Below are positions 25,825 through 33,422 of a stretch of DNA of 33,465 nucleotides, piece after piece. Source of the DNA: Clostridiales bacterium (lineage in GTDB: Bacteria > Bacillota > Clostridia > Lachnospirales > Anaerotignaceae); contig JAGZLR010000022.1 in the NCBI GenBank assembly GCA_018364635.1, positions 1-33,465 on the forward strand, in the 5' to 3' direction. Numbering within the stretch: position 1 is the stretch's first letter; each line of letters begins with the position of its first letter. Made by a program: the position numbers and the translations under genes. The notes under the pieces were generated by a model that did not search any database, was not told where the DNA came from, and worked only from the letters and a program-made list of their open reading frames with translations.

Positions 25825-26667
25825 TTAATCTTCCATAATTGATGGATACCAGAATTTTTTGCCTTTTTCTTTCATTTTTGCATCCCATTTAGCAAGTATC
25901 TTAACAGCAAGATTTGCAACTTGGACACTTCTTTCGATACCACCATATGCAAACTTATCTTTATTTCTATTTGCAAATGCTGTACAAACGCTACCGCTTC
26001 TTAACCCATAAATTCCGCATAAGGTGAAAAGCGCTGATGTTTCCATTTCAAAATTAAGAACTCCTGCTTTTTCTAAATCCTTAACTTTGTTTTCAAAAAA
26101 GGATTGGGTATAGCCTTTAAACCCTGGTCTTCCTTGGCCACAATACCATGAACCTGTTGAACAAGTAACACCTACATGATAAGGAAAGCCTAATTGTTCA
26201 GCGGCTTCAACAAGAGCTGCCGTTACCATATAGTCACCTACAGCTGGATAAGCAATATCAACATAAAGATTGCTTGTGCCATCATGGCGTACACCACCAG
26301 TATGAATAATAACGTCTCCACAATCAATATAATCTTGAATCGCTCCACAGGAACCAACTCGTATTAAAGTATCCGCACCGAGAGCCGCAACCTCTTCAAT
26401 AGCACTTGATGCAGAACCGCTGCCTGCACCAGTGGAACAGCAGCTAATTCCTACATCTCCTATTTTTCCAGAAAAGGTTCTATGTTCTCTATAATTAGCG
26501 ACAAACCTGCTTTCATCCCACATGGATGCGATAAGATCTACTCTTTCAGGATCGCCTGGAAGAAGACAATATCTTTCAATATCTCCGTTTCCACAGCGAA
26601 TATGATACTGAAGACCTCCATCCATAACAGGTCTGGTTGCTTCAGAGTTCCATAATTTGTTTTCCAT
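25825..26667 (-). CDS. Nucleoside phosphorylase, uridine-phosphorylase-like
   Basis: A 280-residue member of the nucleoside phosphorylase I family. GDPERV at 38-43 forms part of the phosphate site, RVGSCGAI at 103-110 the base site, and NFEMETSALFTL at 205-216 holds the ribose-contacting Glu and Met. Y-C-G-Q-G-R at 175-180 matches the region of E. coli uridine phosphorylase where Gln166 and Arg168 hold uracil, so a pyrimidine-like base is favoured. It is about 25 residues longer than the E. coli enzyme, with an extended N terminus and a Lys-rich C terminus. The reaction would yield a free base and a pentose 1-phosphate. It lies 15 bases after the ComB-like gene and shares its transcript. No deoC or pentomutase gene is adjacent. 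Confidence 0.85.
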   Translation of the reverse strand: MENKLWNSEATRPVMDGGLQYHIRCGNGDIERYCLLPGDPERVDLIASMWDESRFVANYREHRTFSGKIGDVGISCCSTGAGSGSASSAIEEVAALGADTLIRVGSCGAIQDYIDCGDVIIHTGGVRHDGTSNLYVDIAYPAVGDYMVTAALVEAAEQLGFPYHVGVTCSTGSWYCGQGRPGFKGYTQSFFENKVKDLEKAGVLNFEMETSALFTLCGIYGLRSGSVCTAFANRNKDKFAYGGIERSVQVANLAVKILAKWDAKMKEKGKKFWYPSIMED

Positions 26668-26682
26668 AGATAAAATCCCCTT

Positions 26683-27471
26683 TCAATATTTGTATTTATT
26701 GATAATAATGTGTCCGTATTTATCTACACCTACAACTTTAGGTACAATTTTAGAAATATTATCTTTTGAACAAAGTTTAATATCTTCTTCTGTATTTGCA
26801 TTTCGCATAATATTTCCTGTGGCTGAATTGTTAAATGCATCAAAAGCATCTTGATAACCTTCAGCCATTTTTATTGCAATTTTGGCAGAATCTTGGATGT
26901 TAATATTGATATTATGTTTTTTTGCAATATCAATTATTTTATTTAATATTTTAGCACTGCAATATGTGTCATCAATACAATAGATTTGTCCATTTTCTCT
27001 TCCCGCACAAACAACACAAATACCCATCTCATTTTCTATCGCCTTTGCTAATGCAGCCTTTGCTACAGCATCCAGGTTAAGCATAGAACCAATAAAAATT
27101 TCATGTATGCCAGTATCCATTAACGTATGAACACTTACGGTGCCATTTGTTGTTCTGAAAAGAACATTTTTATTATTATGATTAAATTCTAAATCATTGA
27201 TTTCAATTAAGGAAGGACTTATGTCTGCAAGAGGAGCTTTTGTACCTTCAACAGCTTCTGCACATATCATATAACTATCACTTTTAAATTCTGGATTCCA
27301 TTCTATTGATTTTTTTTCACTTGCAGTTAAAAGTATGTTCGTATAACCTTTTTCCATAAGCGAAACTACTGTACAACTTGCTCTGATCGCATCAACGACG
27401 ATACATACAGAGGAAGAATCGCTTTTCATATCTTTAGGTATAAAAACTGTTTCAACTTTTACTGCTTTCAT
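26683..27471 (-). CDS. ComB-like (2-phosphosulfolactate phosphatase family) protein
   Basis: A 262-residue protein from the ATG at 27471, chosen because AGAGGTG lies just upstream; the frame extends ten codons further without support. Matches to the ComB family are VVDAIRASCT (usual form D-V-L-R-A-T-T), LFRTTNGTVSV and, in the last half, VVCAGRENG followed by CIDDTYC. ComB is a Mg-dependent acid phosphatase that makes 3-sulfolactate from phosphosulfolactate in coenzyme M synthesis. That pathway is not expected in clostridia, and no comA, comC or comDE gene is in the window. A phosphatase for another 2-hydroxy-acid or sugar phosphate is therefore more likely. It sits 22 bases after the permease gene, between transporter and nucleoside phosphorylase. 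Confidence 0.82.
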   Translation of the reverse strand: MKAVKVETVFIPKDMKSDSSSVCIVVDAIRASCTVVSLMEKGYTNILLTASEKKSIEWNPEFKSDSYMICAEAVEGTKAPLADISPSLIEINDLEFNHNNKNVLFRTTNGTVSVHTLMDTGIHEIFIGSMLNLDAVAKAALAKAIENEMGICVVCAGRENGQIYCIDDTYCSAKILNKIIDIAKKHNININIQDSAKIAIKMAEGYQDAFDAFNNSATGNIMRNANTEEDIKLCSKDNISKIVPKVVGVDKYGHIIINKYKY

Positions 27472-27493
27472 TTTTTCACCTCTTTGTAATATG

Positions 27494-28864
27494 TTAGTCA
27501 AACCATACGCCGGTTTTCATTTTTACATAACCTTTTTTATATCTATTTACAGCGTAAATAGCACATATTGCCATTACGGATAAGCTAGCAACAACTATTT
27601 GAATTGTTAGTCCTTTTATTGCATAGAAAATAATAGCGCCTTGAACGATGACAGCAAGAACCATGAATAAATTATAAACTCCACTTGGTACATAGCCCTT
27701 TGAATTTTTCCATTGTTCTGGGAACTTCTTAGGCATTTGCCAAATTGAATAGTAAATGAGAATTGCCAGGATGTACTGAACAAGCATAATATTATTTGTA
27801 ATTGTCTTAATATCAAATCCTAATAATATAGGAATAAGACTTATAAAAAATAAAATTGTAAGTATTACATAATGCGCTCCAAATCTGTTTGTATTGGCAA
27901 TCCACTTTGGGAACCAACCATCTTTGGCTGCTTGAATAAAAGGTGTAGAGAAACCTCCCATACAAGAATTAAGTGTTGTTGACAAAGCCATAAGAGGTCC
28001 ACCGATCATGAAGAAATAAAATAAAGGTGCTGGAAGAATTTTTTGGGCAACTAAAGTTAAAGGCTGATTCGCTGTTTGATCTACAGGTAAAACACCAGCA
28101 TTTATGATAGCAACACCAACATATAAAACCATTATCACTGGTACTGTCATGACAATTACCCAAGGAATATCCTTTTTACCATCTTTAGCTTCCCGTCCGA
28201 AGTTGATTGTCATGTTATATGCTGTAGCTGTAAAAATAAGTAAAAATACAGCTGTTATGAGTCCATCAAAACCATTTGTCATAAATTCAGGACTGGTAAA
28301 ATCAAATACAACAGGATCTATATGCGGAATACCAAAAATAATAAACATTAATAAAGCTACTGCAAGTATGGCTGTCATTATATTTTGCAGTTTTGCCATA
28401 GCACCAACACCCAGTAAATTTATTAAATAAATAACCGCAACAAATATAATTGAAACAACAGTTGCATTTACGTTTGGCCATAATGATTTTGCATATACAC
28501 CAAAAGATACGCCATACAAAGACAAACCAATACATTGGGCAATAAACGCTGTAACATAGATACCACCAAGTTTTTCACTTGCTAAAGATGAAATAAGATT
28601 ATATGGTCCACCACTAAAACGAGCTGTCTTTGAAAGAAAAATATATGGGATATTGATAAAAAAACCTAAACAAATTGCTATGAAATAAGCAAGCCAAGCA
28701 GATCTTCCAGTTACACCAATTGCTTGTCCTACGAGAGTAATAATCCCTGCGCCTATTACATATCCGAGGGAAAGAGAAAGTAAATCAGCTTTTCCCATTT
28801 TTCCTTTGGAGTATTCTGACGTAGTAAAATCTTGATTTCTTTTAGTTACATTTGTTTCTGCCAT
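27494..28864 (-). CDS. APC superfamily permease
   Basis: A 456-residue transporter of the amino acid-polyamine-organocation superfamily with about twelve predicted membrane helices. The first helix has the substrate-binding GYVIGAGIITLVG (34-46), with the unwound Gly-rich segment typical of the family. After a polar N terminus of 25 residues, membrane segments run to about residue 440. It is the first gene of the four-gene operon and has an AAAGGAGG ribosome binding site. APC proteins usually carry amino acids, amines or related organic cations, by antiport or ion symport. In this operon the cargo is probably the compound processed by the phosphorylase, phosphatase and alcohol dehydrogenase (inference). 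Confidence 0.88.
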   Translation of the reverse strand: MAETNVTKRNQDFTTSEYSKGKMGKADLLSLSLGYVIGAGIITLVGQAIGVTGRSAWLAYFIAICLGFFINIPYIFLSKTARFSGGPYNLISSLASEKLGGIYVTAFIAQCIGLSLYGVSFGVYAKSLWPNVNATVVSIIFVAVIYLINLLGVGAMAKLQNIMTAILAVALLMFIIFGIPHIDPVVFDFTSPEFMTNGFDGLITAVFLLIFTATAYNMTINFGREAKDGKKDIPWVIVMTVPVIMVLYVGVAIINAGVLPVDQTANQPLTLVAQKILPAPLFYFFMIGGPLMALSTTLNSCMGGFSTPFIQAAKDGWFPKWIANTNRFGAHYVILTILFFISLIPILLGFDIKTITNNIMLVQYILAILIYYSIWQMPKKFPEQWKNSKGYVPSGVYNLFMVLAVIVQGAIIFYAIKGLTIQIVVASLSVMAICAIYAVNRYKKGYVKMKTGVWFD

Positions 28865-28865
28865 A

Positions 28866-29244
28866 AAATTTGCCTCCTTTATTTTTCATAAATTCAAACA
28901 AACTCTTTCCGCATAAATCACATAGATATCCAAAAATTATTCCAGAGATTAAAGAAATAAATATTTTCAGAAATTTTCTTCTATGGCAAATACTGAAAAG
29001 CAGCCAATAAATGCACCTGGTATACATGAAAATTTTTAAATTTACTATGCATACATAATATAAATGAAACTATACATGCCATACATGTTTCAATAAATCC
29101 ATCCGAAATAAGTTCTGAAATAACTACTTCAACTGTTGCCCATAAAACGCTACTTACATTGGTTTGCAGAATTAATTTAATTCCATTCTTCCCTCCTAGC
29201 GTTGAAAAATAAGTTGTACAACCAGCAAAACCAATCCCAGTATC
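28866..29244 (-). pseudogene. Frame-broken remnant of a small membrane-protein gene
   Basis: Read on the minus strand, three overlapping frame segments join into one plausible hydrophobic protein. Segment 1 (29244 to 28981) gives TGIGFAGCTTYFSTLGGKNG, then KLILQTNVSSVLWATVEVV and ISDGFIETCMACIVSFI. Segment 2 (about 29024 to 28967) gives IPGAFIGCFSVFAIEENF. Segment 3 (from about 28966 into the permease start) gives ISLISGIIFGYLCDLCGKSL. Segments 1 to 2 and 2 to 3 need frameshifts. The layout (helix, W, helix, then a PG motif and another helix) recalls the small ThrE-type amino-acid exporter module (DUF3815), but I cannot confirm this. It lies just upstream of the permease gene. Confidence 0.35.
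29213..29239 (-). promoter_or_regulatory. Possible sigma-54 promoter and adjoining palindrome upstream of the permease operon
   Basis: On the minus strand, TGGGATTGGTTTTGCT at 29239-29224 has GG and GC exactly 12 bases apart and a TTGCT end, as in the -24/-12 consensus TGGCAC-N5-TTGCW. The perfect palindrome GTTGTACAAC follows at 29222-29213, near where transcription would start, and AGGAGGG at 29201-29195. The match is imperfect at the C, A-C and G positions of the -24 box. Confidence 0.35.
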
Positions 29245-29342
29245 TCAAAGATCTAACTCAGTCCTCCTTCTTTTATAAAAAGATCATCGTCTGTGGTATG
29301 TCGTCCTACAAGTTAATAATAATAGAACCTAACCCTTTTTAC

Positions 29343-29371
29343 AATATAGAAATATTACAAATATACTTCAA
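29343..29371 (-). promoter_or_regulatory. Possible sigma-70 promoter for the permease operon
   Basis: On the minus strand, TTGAAG (29371-29366), a 17-base spacer and TATATT (29348-29343). The predicted start would leave a leader of about 470 bases before the permease gene, covering the frame-broken remnant. Confidence 0.4.
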
Positions 29372-29547
29372 TACACTTATACAAAAATTATATTTTGTCA
29401 TTCAATCATTTTATTTTTGTGTATAATTTACATATAGAATATTTTTTCTCCCACTACAAGAAACATAGGGCTCTATTTAAAAATGACTTTTAAATTGCAA
29501 AATTGGGGGAAATAATATATGATAGATTATAGAGAGGGGTGAAACAA

Positions 29548-29898
29548 ATGAGTTGGTATTTAGGTGTATTAAAAAAGTATGCTGTATTTGAGGGCCGTGC
29601 AAGAAGAAAGGAATATTGGATGTTTGTACTTTTTAACTTCATTATCTCCTTTGTGTTATCTTACATTAGTGCTTCTATTAGTACTCTCTATCTTCTAGCA
29701 GTCATTCTTCCAGGCATTGCTGTCAGTGTACGAAGATTGCATGACATAGGGAAAAGTGGTTTTTGGTTATTGGTTTCGTTTATTCCTATTATCGGTTCAA
29801 TTATTCTATTGGTTTTTATGTGCCTAGACAGCCAAGCCGGTACAAATACATATGGTCCGAATCCGAAGGAAGAAACAGAAAATAATTTTATGTTTTAA
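29548..29898 (+). CDS. DUF805 family membrane protein
   Basis: A 116-residue protein from the ATG at 29548, favoured because GAGAGGGG lies seven bases upstream; a GTG at 29539 would overlap that site. It has the DUF805 pattern: WYLGVLKKYAVFEGRARRKEYWMF at the N terminus, VRRLHDIGKSGFWLL in the middle, two or three membrane helices, and a CLDSQAGTNTYGPNP tail. DUF805 members are small inner-membrane proteins of unknown function. It stands alone with its own promoter and terminator. Confidence 0.9.
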   Translation: MSWYLGVLKKYAVFEGRARRKEYWMFVLFNFIISFVLSYISASISTLYLLAVILPGIAVSVRRLHDIGKSGFWLLVSFIPIIGSIILLVFMCLDSQAGTNTYGPNPKEETENNFMF

Positions 29899-29899
29899 T

Positions 29900-29930
29900 A
29901 AAAAAATCGGCATGTATGCCGATTTTTTTA
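29900..29930. terminator. Bidirectional terminator between DUF805 and nhaC-like genes
   Basis: AAAAAATCGGC and GCCGATTTTTT arms around a six-base loop (ATGTAT), with long A and T runs. It lies directly after the DUF805 stop and 25 bases from the end of the minus-strand antiporter gene. Confidence 0.9.
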
Positions 29931-29955
29931 TCTATTCTCTTTACAAATTGTTTTG

Positions 29956-31281
29956 TTATATTGTAACTGAAACAGAAGCGCTTTTCTCTCTTCTTCGAAA
30001 AAATATCCCATATATTGGTAAAATATACAGATAGCAACAATAAAAAACTGCATTACTTTTCGCCCCAACCATAGCAAGAGGCACAGCACAGGCAATGCTC
30101 CATGGCACTAGTCCAGCAATTGTCACCGCAGTATTCTCAATGTCTAAGGCCAACTGCTCCATACTCTTATTGTGTCTGCGATAGATAGGCTCCATAATTT
30201 CTTCAGTCATCATAATTACAAGCGTTTGATTACAAGCGATTAAACTAGTCAGAGAAGAAATAAAAACAGTAGTAGAATACTCTCCAATTTTAGTTGATAT
30301 CTTTTCTACATAACATTCTATCCCCTTCAGCATTTGTGTCTCCTCAAAAATACCAGAATAGGTAGAAGAAACCAGAACAAACAGCATGACAGATACCATG
30401 GAAGATAACCCACCACCACTTAATAAATTTCCCAATGGGCCCTCCAATTCAAAACCAAAAAGTGCTGTATTTAAAAGATCAGAAATACAGATCCCCTGTA
30501 CAAAATATGCAATCAGAGCTGAAAGTATGATGCTAATACCCATTGCCTTTTTTACCCCCATTCTAAATAGAGGCAAAATCAGCACAGCGGCAGCAGGTAA
30601 AAAGACGACCCATGACATCTGAAATATTTCAGTAAGTTCACTATCTAACTGTGGTGGCATACTTTCTAATGGATCAATTATAGAAAAAATTAAAAATATC
30701 AAACAAGTAAGCAGAAAAGGAATCACTGTAAATTTCATCATTCGTTTGACATTACCATATAAATCAGTTCTCGTCAAAACAGCCACTAAATTTGCAGAAG
30801 AAGACGTCGGCGCCCCTCTATCACCAAAATATGCACCACTTATAATTGCTCCCGCAGTGATTGGAATACTAACACCGCCACTTTCTGCAATCAACATAAG
30901 TACAACACCCAATGTAGCCGCAGTTCCAAAACTTGTGCCAATTGTGTAAGAAATAAAAGATGACAGCAGAAAAACTGTCAGTATAAAAATATGCGGAAAT
31001 GAAAACTTTACGCCATAATACATAAAAAAAGCAATTGTCCCTGATGCCCGCCAAACTCCTGTCATAATGCCAATTAGCACAAAGACTCCAAGCACTGGAG
31101 CAGATTTTTTTATTCCCTTCCAGTACATTTTTAGAATATTTATATAGGAAAATCCTCTCTTTCTCGCAAGAATAGAAAAGCACACCATGCCTGCGGCCAC
31201 AGCCCATATTGTGGGAATATAGAAAATTGCCGCAACAATCAAAAAGAATAAAAATATACCAAACCCTATGGCCAAATCCAT
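29956..31281 (-). CDS. NhaC family Na+/H+ (or related) antiporter
   Basis: A 441-residue membrane protein from the ATG at 31281, which has AAGGAG eleven bases upstream; a GTG four codons earlier touches that site. It has about eleven predicted helices. The NhaC pattern is visible: SYTIGTSFGTAATLG at about 111-125 and GAYFGDRGAPTSSSANL at about 149-165, where other members have F-G-D-x-x-S-P. Family members exchange sodium for protons, malate for lactate, or amino acids. The Ser-rich variant of the second motif leaves the cargo open. It is a single-gene unit, divergent from the FUSC gene. Confidence 0.85.
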   Translation of the reverse strand: MDLAIGFGIFLFFLIVAAIFYIPTIWAVAAGMVCFSILARKRGFSYINILKMYWKGIKKSAPVLGVFVLIGIMTGVWRASGTIAFFMYYGVKFSFPHIFILTVFLLSSFISYTIGTSFGTAATLGVVLMLIAESGGVSIPITAGAIISGAYFGDRGAPTSSSANLVAVLTRTDLYGNVKRMMKFTVIPFLLTCLIFLIFSIIDPLESMPPQLDSELTEIFQMSWVVFLPAAAVLILPLFRMGVKKAMGISIILSALIAYFVQGICISDLLNTALFGFELEGPLGNLLSGGGLSSMVSVMLFVLVSSTYSGIFEETQMLKGIECYVEKISTKIGEYSTTVFISSLTSLIACNQTLVIMMTEEIMEPIYRRHNKSMEQLALDIENTAVTIAGLVPWSIACAVPLAMVGAKSNAVFYCCYLYILPIYGIFFRRREKSASVSVTI

Positions 31282-31353
31282 AAAAAATAACACTCCTTAT
31301 AAAATACCAAATAAACTTTTATCTAAAAATAAATTGAAATAGAATATATTATG

Positions 31354-31367
31354 TTGTCAACTGACAA
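31354..31367. promoter_or_regulatory. Palindrome between nhaC-like and FUSC genes
   Basis: TTGTCA-AC-TGACAA has perfect 6-base arms and lies in the shared divergent upstream region. A related TTTGACAAA word is at 31397-31405. These could be operators for either gene. Confidence 0.4.
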
Positions 31368-31397
31368 AATCAAAAATGTAAAAAATTAGTCACTCAT

Positions 31398-31426
31398 TTG
31401 ACAAAACATGTAAAAAATGATATTTT
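31398..31426 (+). promoter_or_regulatory. Sigma-70 promoter of the FUSC gene
   Basis: A perfect TTGACA -35 at 31398-31403, a 17-base spacer and TATTTT at 31421-31426, about 50 bases before the start codon. Confidence 0.65.
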
Positions 31427-31476
31427 ATATTTTACTATGTCTTAATACAGTATTTTAAGAAAGGGAAGTGAACATA

Positions 31477-32541
31477 TTGAATTTCTATCGCGAACTTCAA
31501 TTAAGCACAGCAGAACTTAAAAACTTAATCTCTAGCTCAGCATCGACACGAATTCATTATAGCTTAGTACTTATAGCAAAAGTACTTTTCACTTTACTAT
31601 TTTGCATTGCTTTTATTGTCCTCTACTCTTTTCTATTTGGGAAAGAAAACAGTGCAGTTGGTGTTGCCATTTTATTGTTCCTTATGACATTTCAATCTAC
31701 AGATTTCGATGTCTCTTTATGGGATTCTCTATTTATATTTTTTGCTTACTTTTTAATTCTCGCCTTCTTACCAGCTATCATTCAACATGTAAATCCTCTC
31801 TTAGGTTTTGTTCTCAATTTCTTTGGTATTTTTATTATCTATTTATTGGGGTGTACCAAAGTCGAATATTTTAATCACTGTACCTTAGCCCTTGGATATT
31901 TGTTGGTATATGGCTATCCTGTCTCAGGAGAACTATATCATCTTAGAATTCTATCCATCTTAATGGGTGCTGTTCTTACATGTCTAGTATTTTTTCATAA
32001 ACATTATCAGGTTCAAAATACAAGAAAAATTATTGATCTCCTAAAGGAATTTCACATTAAAACGCATCGTTCCCAATGGCAGATTAAATCCGCACTTGCT
32101 ATTTCAGCTGGCATTTTATTGGGTGAAATTTTAAGACTACCCAACACTATGTGGGCTGGAATTGCAGCAATGTCTGTATTAGTTCCGTTTACACAAGAAG
32201 TAAAAGTGAGATCTTATGAGAGAATTACAGGGACAATCTTAGGGATAGGTGTATTTTTTGTAGTTTCTTTGTTTCTTCCTGCAAATCTTTACAGTTTCAT
32301 TGGTACTATTGGTGGTTTTTTCCTTGGATTTTGTACAAAATATATGTCTAAAGTTCCATTAAATACTTGTAGCGGTCTATGTGTCGCTGTTGGAACTTAT
32401 GGATTTGGAACTGCATTATTTGCACGTTTTATCCAGAACATCTTGGGAGTTTTTAGCGCTTTATTCATCAGCCTACTCCTCAATCAACTATATCATAAAT
32501 TTATCGTACCTATCTATATAACGACAGAAGAATGGGAATAA
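31477..32541 (+). CDS. FUSC family membrane protein
   Basis: A protein of 354 residues if begun at the TTG at 31477, which is well spaced from AAAGGGAA; a GTG at 31468 would add three residues but lies too close to that site. There are two clusters of hydrophobic helices (about residues 30-165 and 195-340) separated by a polar stretch near 165-195. The second cluster (KSALAISAGILLGEILRLPN, then WAGIAAMSVLVPFTQEVKVRS and ERITGTILG) is the FUSC/aromatic-acid exporter domain seen in FusC and AaeB-type efflux proteins. The large cytoplasmic domain of full-length FUSC proteins is missing, which is normal for the short Firmicute form. The substrate is unknown. Confidence 0.85.
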   Translation: MNFYRELQLSTAELKNLISSSASTRIHYSLVLIAKVLFTLLFCIAFIVLYSFLFGKENSAVGVAILLFLMTFQSTDFDVSLWDSLFIFFAYFLILAFLPAIIQHVNPLLGFVLNFFGIFIIYLLGCTKVEYFNHCTLALGYLLVYGYPVSGELYHLRILSILMGAVLTCLVFFHKHYQVQNTRKIIDLLKEFHIKTHRSQWQIKSALAISAGILLGEILRLPNTMWAGIAAMSVLVPFTQEVKVRSYERITGTILGIGVFFVVSLFLPANLYSFIGTIGGFFLGFCTKYMSKVPLNTCSGLCVAVGTYGFGTALFARFIQNILGVFSALFISLLLNQLYHKFIVPIYITTEEWE

Positions 32542-32590
32542 TCTTCTCCTGAAAGACAAAAATTGCTCATTTTTTATATAAACTTAAATT

Positions 32591-32629
32591 ATAAAAGGTC
32601 ACTGCTTTAAAAGCAGTGACCTTTTATTT
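32591..32629. terminator. Bidirectional terminator between FUSC gene and rpsR
   Basis: 15-base perfect arms (32591-32605 and 32613-32627) around a TTTAAAA loop, followed by T-rich sequence. It serves the plus-strand FUSC gene and the minus-strand rpsF-ssb-rpsR operon. Confidence 0.92.
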
Positions 32630-32638
32630 ATACATTGA

Positions 32639-32869
32639 TTAATCCTGTGTATATGGCATAAGAGCAATATGTCTAGCTCTCTTAATTGCTGTTGTTAATG
32701 CTCTTTGATGTTTTGCACAGTTGCCAGTGATTCTTCTAGGCAAAATTTTACCTCTTTCAGAAACATATCTTCTTAACTTGCTGATATCCTTGAAATCAAT
32801 CACTGTCAGCTTATCCGCACATGCAGCGCAAACACGTTTTTTTCTACGGCCGCGTTTTTTCTGAATCAT
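32639..32869 (-). CDS. rpsR: Ribosomal protein bS18, zinc-ribbon-like (C+) form
   Basis: A 76-residue bS18, a small-subunit ribosomal protein that contacts bS6. After a basic N terminus (KKRGRRKKR), the sequence has C14, C17, C51 and H54, which together look like the metal-binding C+ version of S18. The conserved core YVSERGKILPRRITGNCAKHQR is complete. It is the last gene of the rpsF-ssb-rpsR operon and has an AAAAGGAGG ribosome binding site. Confidence 0.96.
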   Translation of the reverse strand: MIQKKRGRRKKRVCAACADKLTVIDFKDISKLRRYVSERGKILPRRITGNCAKHQRALTTAIKRARHIALMPYTQD

Positions 32870-32943
32870 TCCAAAAACCTCCTTTTAATAACTAGTTTCA
32901 AATCTATCATATCTGAAAATATGCGTCATCTAAAAACGCATGA

Positions 32944-33408
32944 TTAAAAGGGCAAATCGTCATCTTCAATACTCTGATCGATTGGATAGAAACCGTCAGG
33001 CTGAGGAGCCGCTGGTTTTGGTTTTGATTCCATTTGTCTGGAATCCATTGACGCAGAAGAATCCTGCGCTTTATGCGACTCAAAAGATGCTTTGCTTTCT
33101 GCAAAATATTGCTCTTCCACAACAACATCCGTAGACCAACGCTTCTTTCCATCAGTATCATCCCAGGAACGAACCTGAAGTCTTCCGACTATACTAATCA
33201 TTTGACCTTTTTTGAAATATTTTTCTGCAAATTCTCCTGCTTTACCAAAGGCTACACAGTTGATAAAATCTGCATCTGGTTCTCCTTCTCTTTTAAATCG
33301 CCTATTGACAGCGATTGCATATCTTGCAACAGCAATTGGTTCATTGCCTTGAGAGTAGCGAACCTCAGGATCTCTTGCCAATCTTCCCATTAATATGACT
33401 TTATTCAT
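32944..33408 (-). CDS. ssb: Single-stranded DNA-binding protein
   Basis: A 154-residue SSB. The OB fold covers about residues 1-105: MNKVILMGRLARDPEVRYSQ, then AVARYAIAVNRRF, DFINCVAFGKAGEFAEKYFKKGQ and VVEEQYFAESK. A flexible Gln/Pro/Ser-rich linker follows. The C terminus ends in EDDDLPF, the acidic tip that recruits replication and repair proteins. A GGAGGG ribosome binding site precedes the start. It lies between rpsF and rpsR, the standard place for the essential ssb. Confidence 0.97.
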   Translation of the reverse strand: MNKVILMGRLARDPEVRYSQGNEPIAVARYAIAVNRRFKREGEPDADFINCVAFGKAGEFAEKYFKKGQMISIVGRLQVRSWDDTDGKKRWSTDVVVEEQYFAESKASFESHKAQDSSASMDSRQMESKPKPAAPQPDGFYPIDQSIEDDDLPF

Positions 33409-33422
33409 ATCAATCCCTCCGA

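Larger units (their letters stand above)
28865..29547. other. Long intergenic region between permease and DUF805 genes
   Basis: This AT-rich stretch of about 680 bases has no intact gene. It holds the frame-broken remnant (28866-29244), two candidate minus-strand promoters (29343-29371 and 29224-29239), the palindrome GTTGTACAAC, and repeated ATACATG words at 29022-29028, 29072-29078 and 29081-29087. On the plus strand, TATAAT at 29422-29427 is a possible -10 for the DUF805 gene. From 29430 to 29530 I see nothing else. Confidence 0.5.

Noticed and set aside
16766..27471. A complete coenzyme M or sulfolactate pathway formed by the SuyAB-like pair and the ComB-like protein
   Set aside because: The genes are in separate transcription units kilobases apart, no comA or sulfite-handling gene is seen, and both families have other known or likely substrates. 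It is kept only as a hypothesis to test.
28842..29027. A 61-codon minus-strand frame overlapping the permease start as an intact gene
   Set aside because: It overlaps the permease start in another frame and its first third does not fit the hydrophobic pattern upstream. It is better read as the last piece of a frame-broken gene.
29202..29426. A 74-codon plus-strand open frame before the DUF805 gene
   Set aside because: It lacks a ribosome binding site and family resemblance, and it overlaps candidate promoter elements on both strands.
23486..29547. The cassette as a defined mobile element
   Set aside because: AT-richness hints at transfer, but I found no integrase, transposase, tRNA target or flanking direct repeats.
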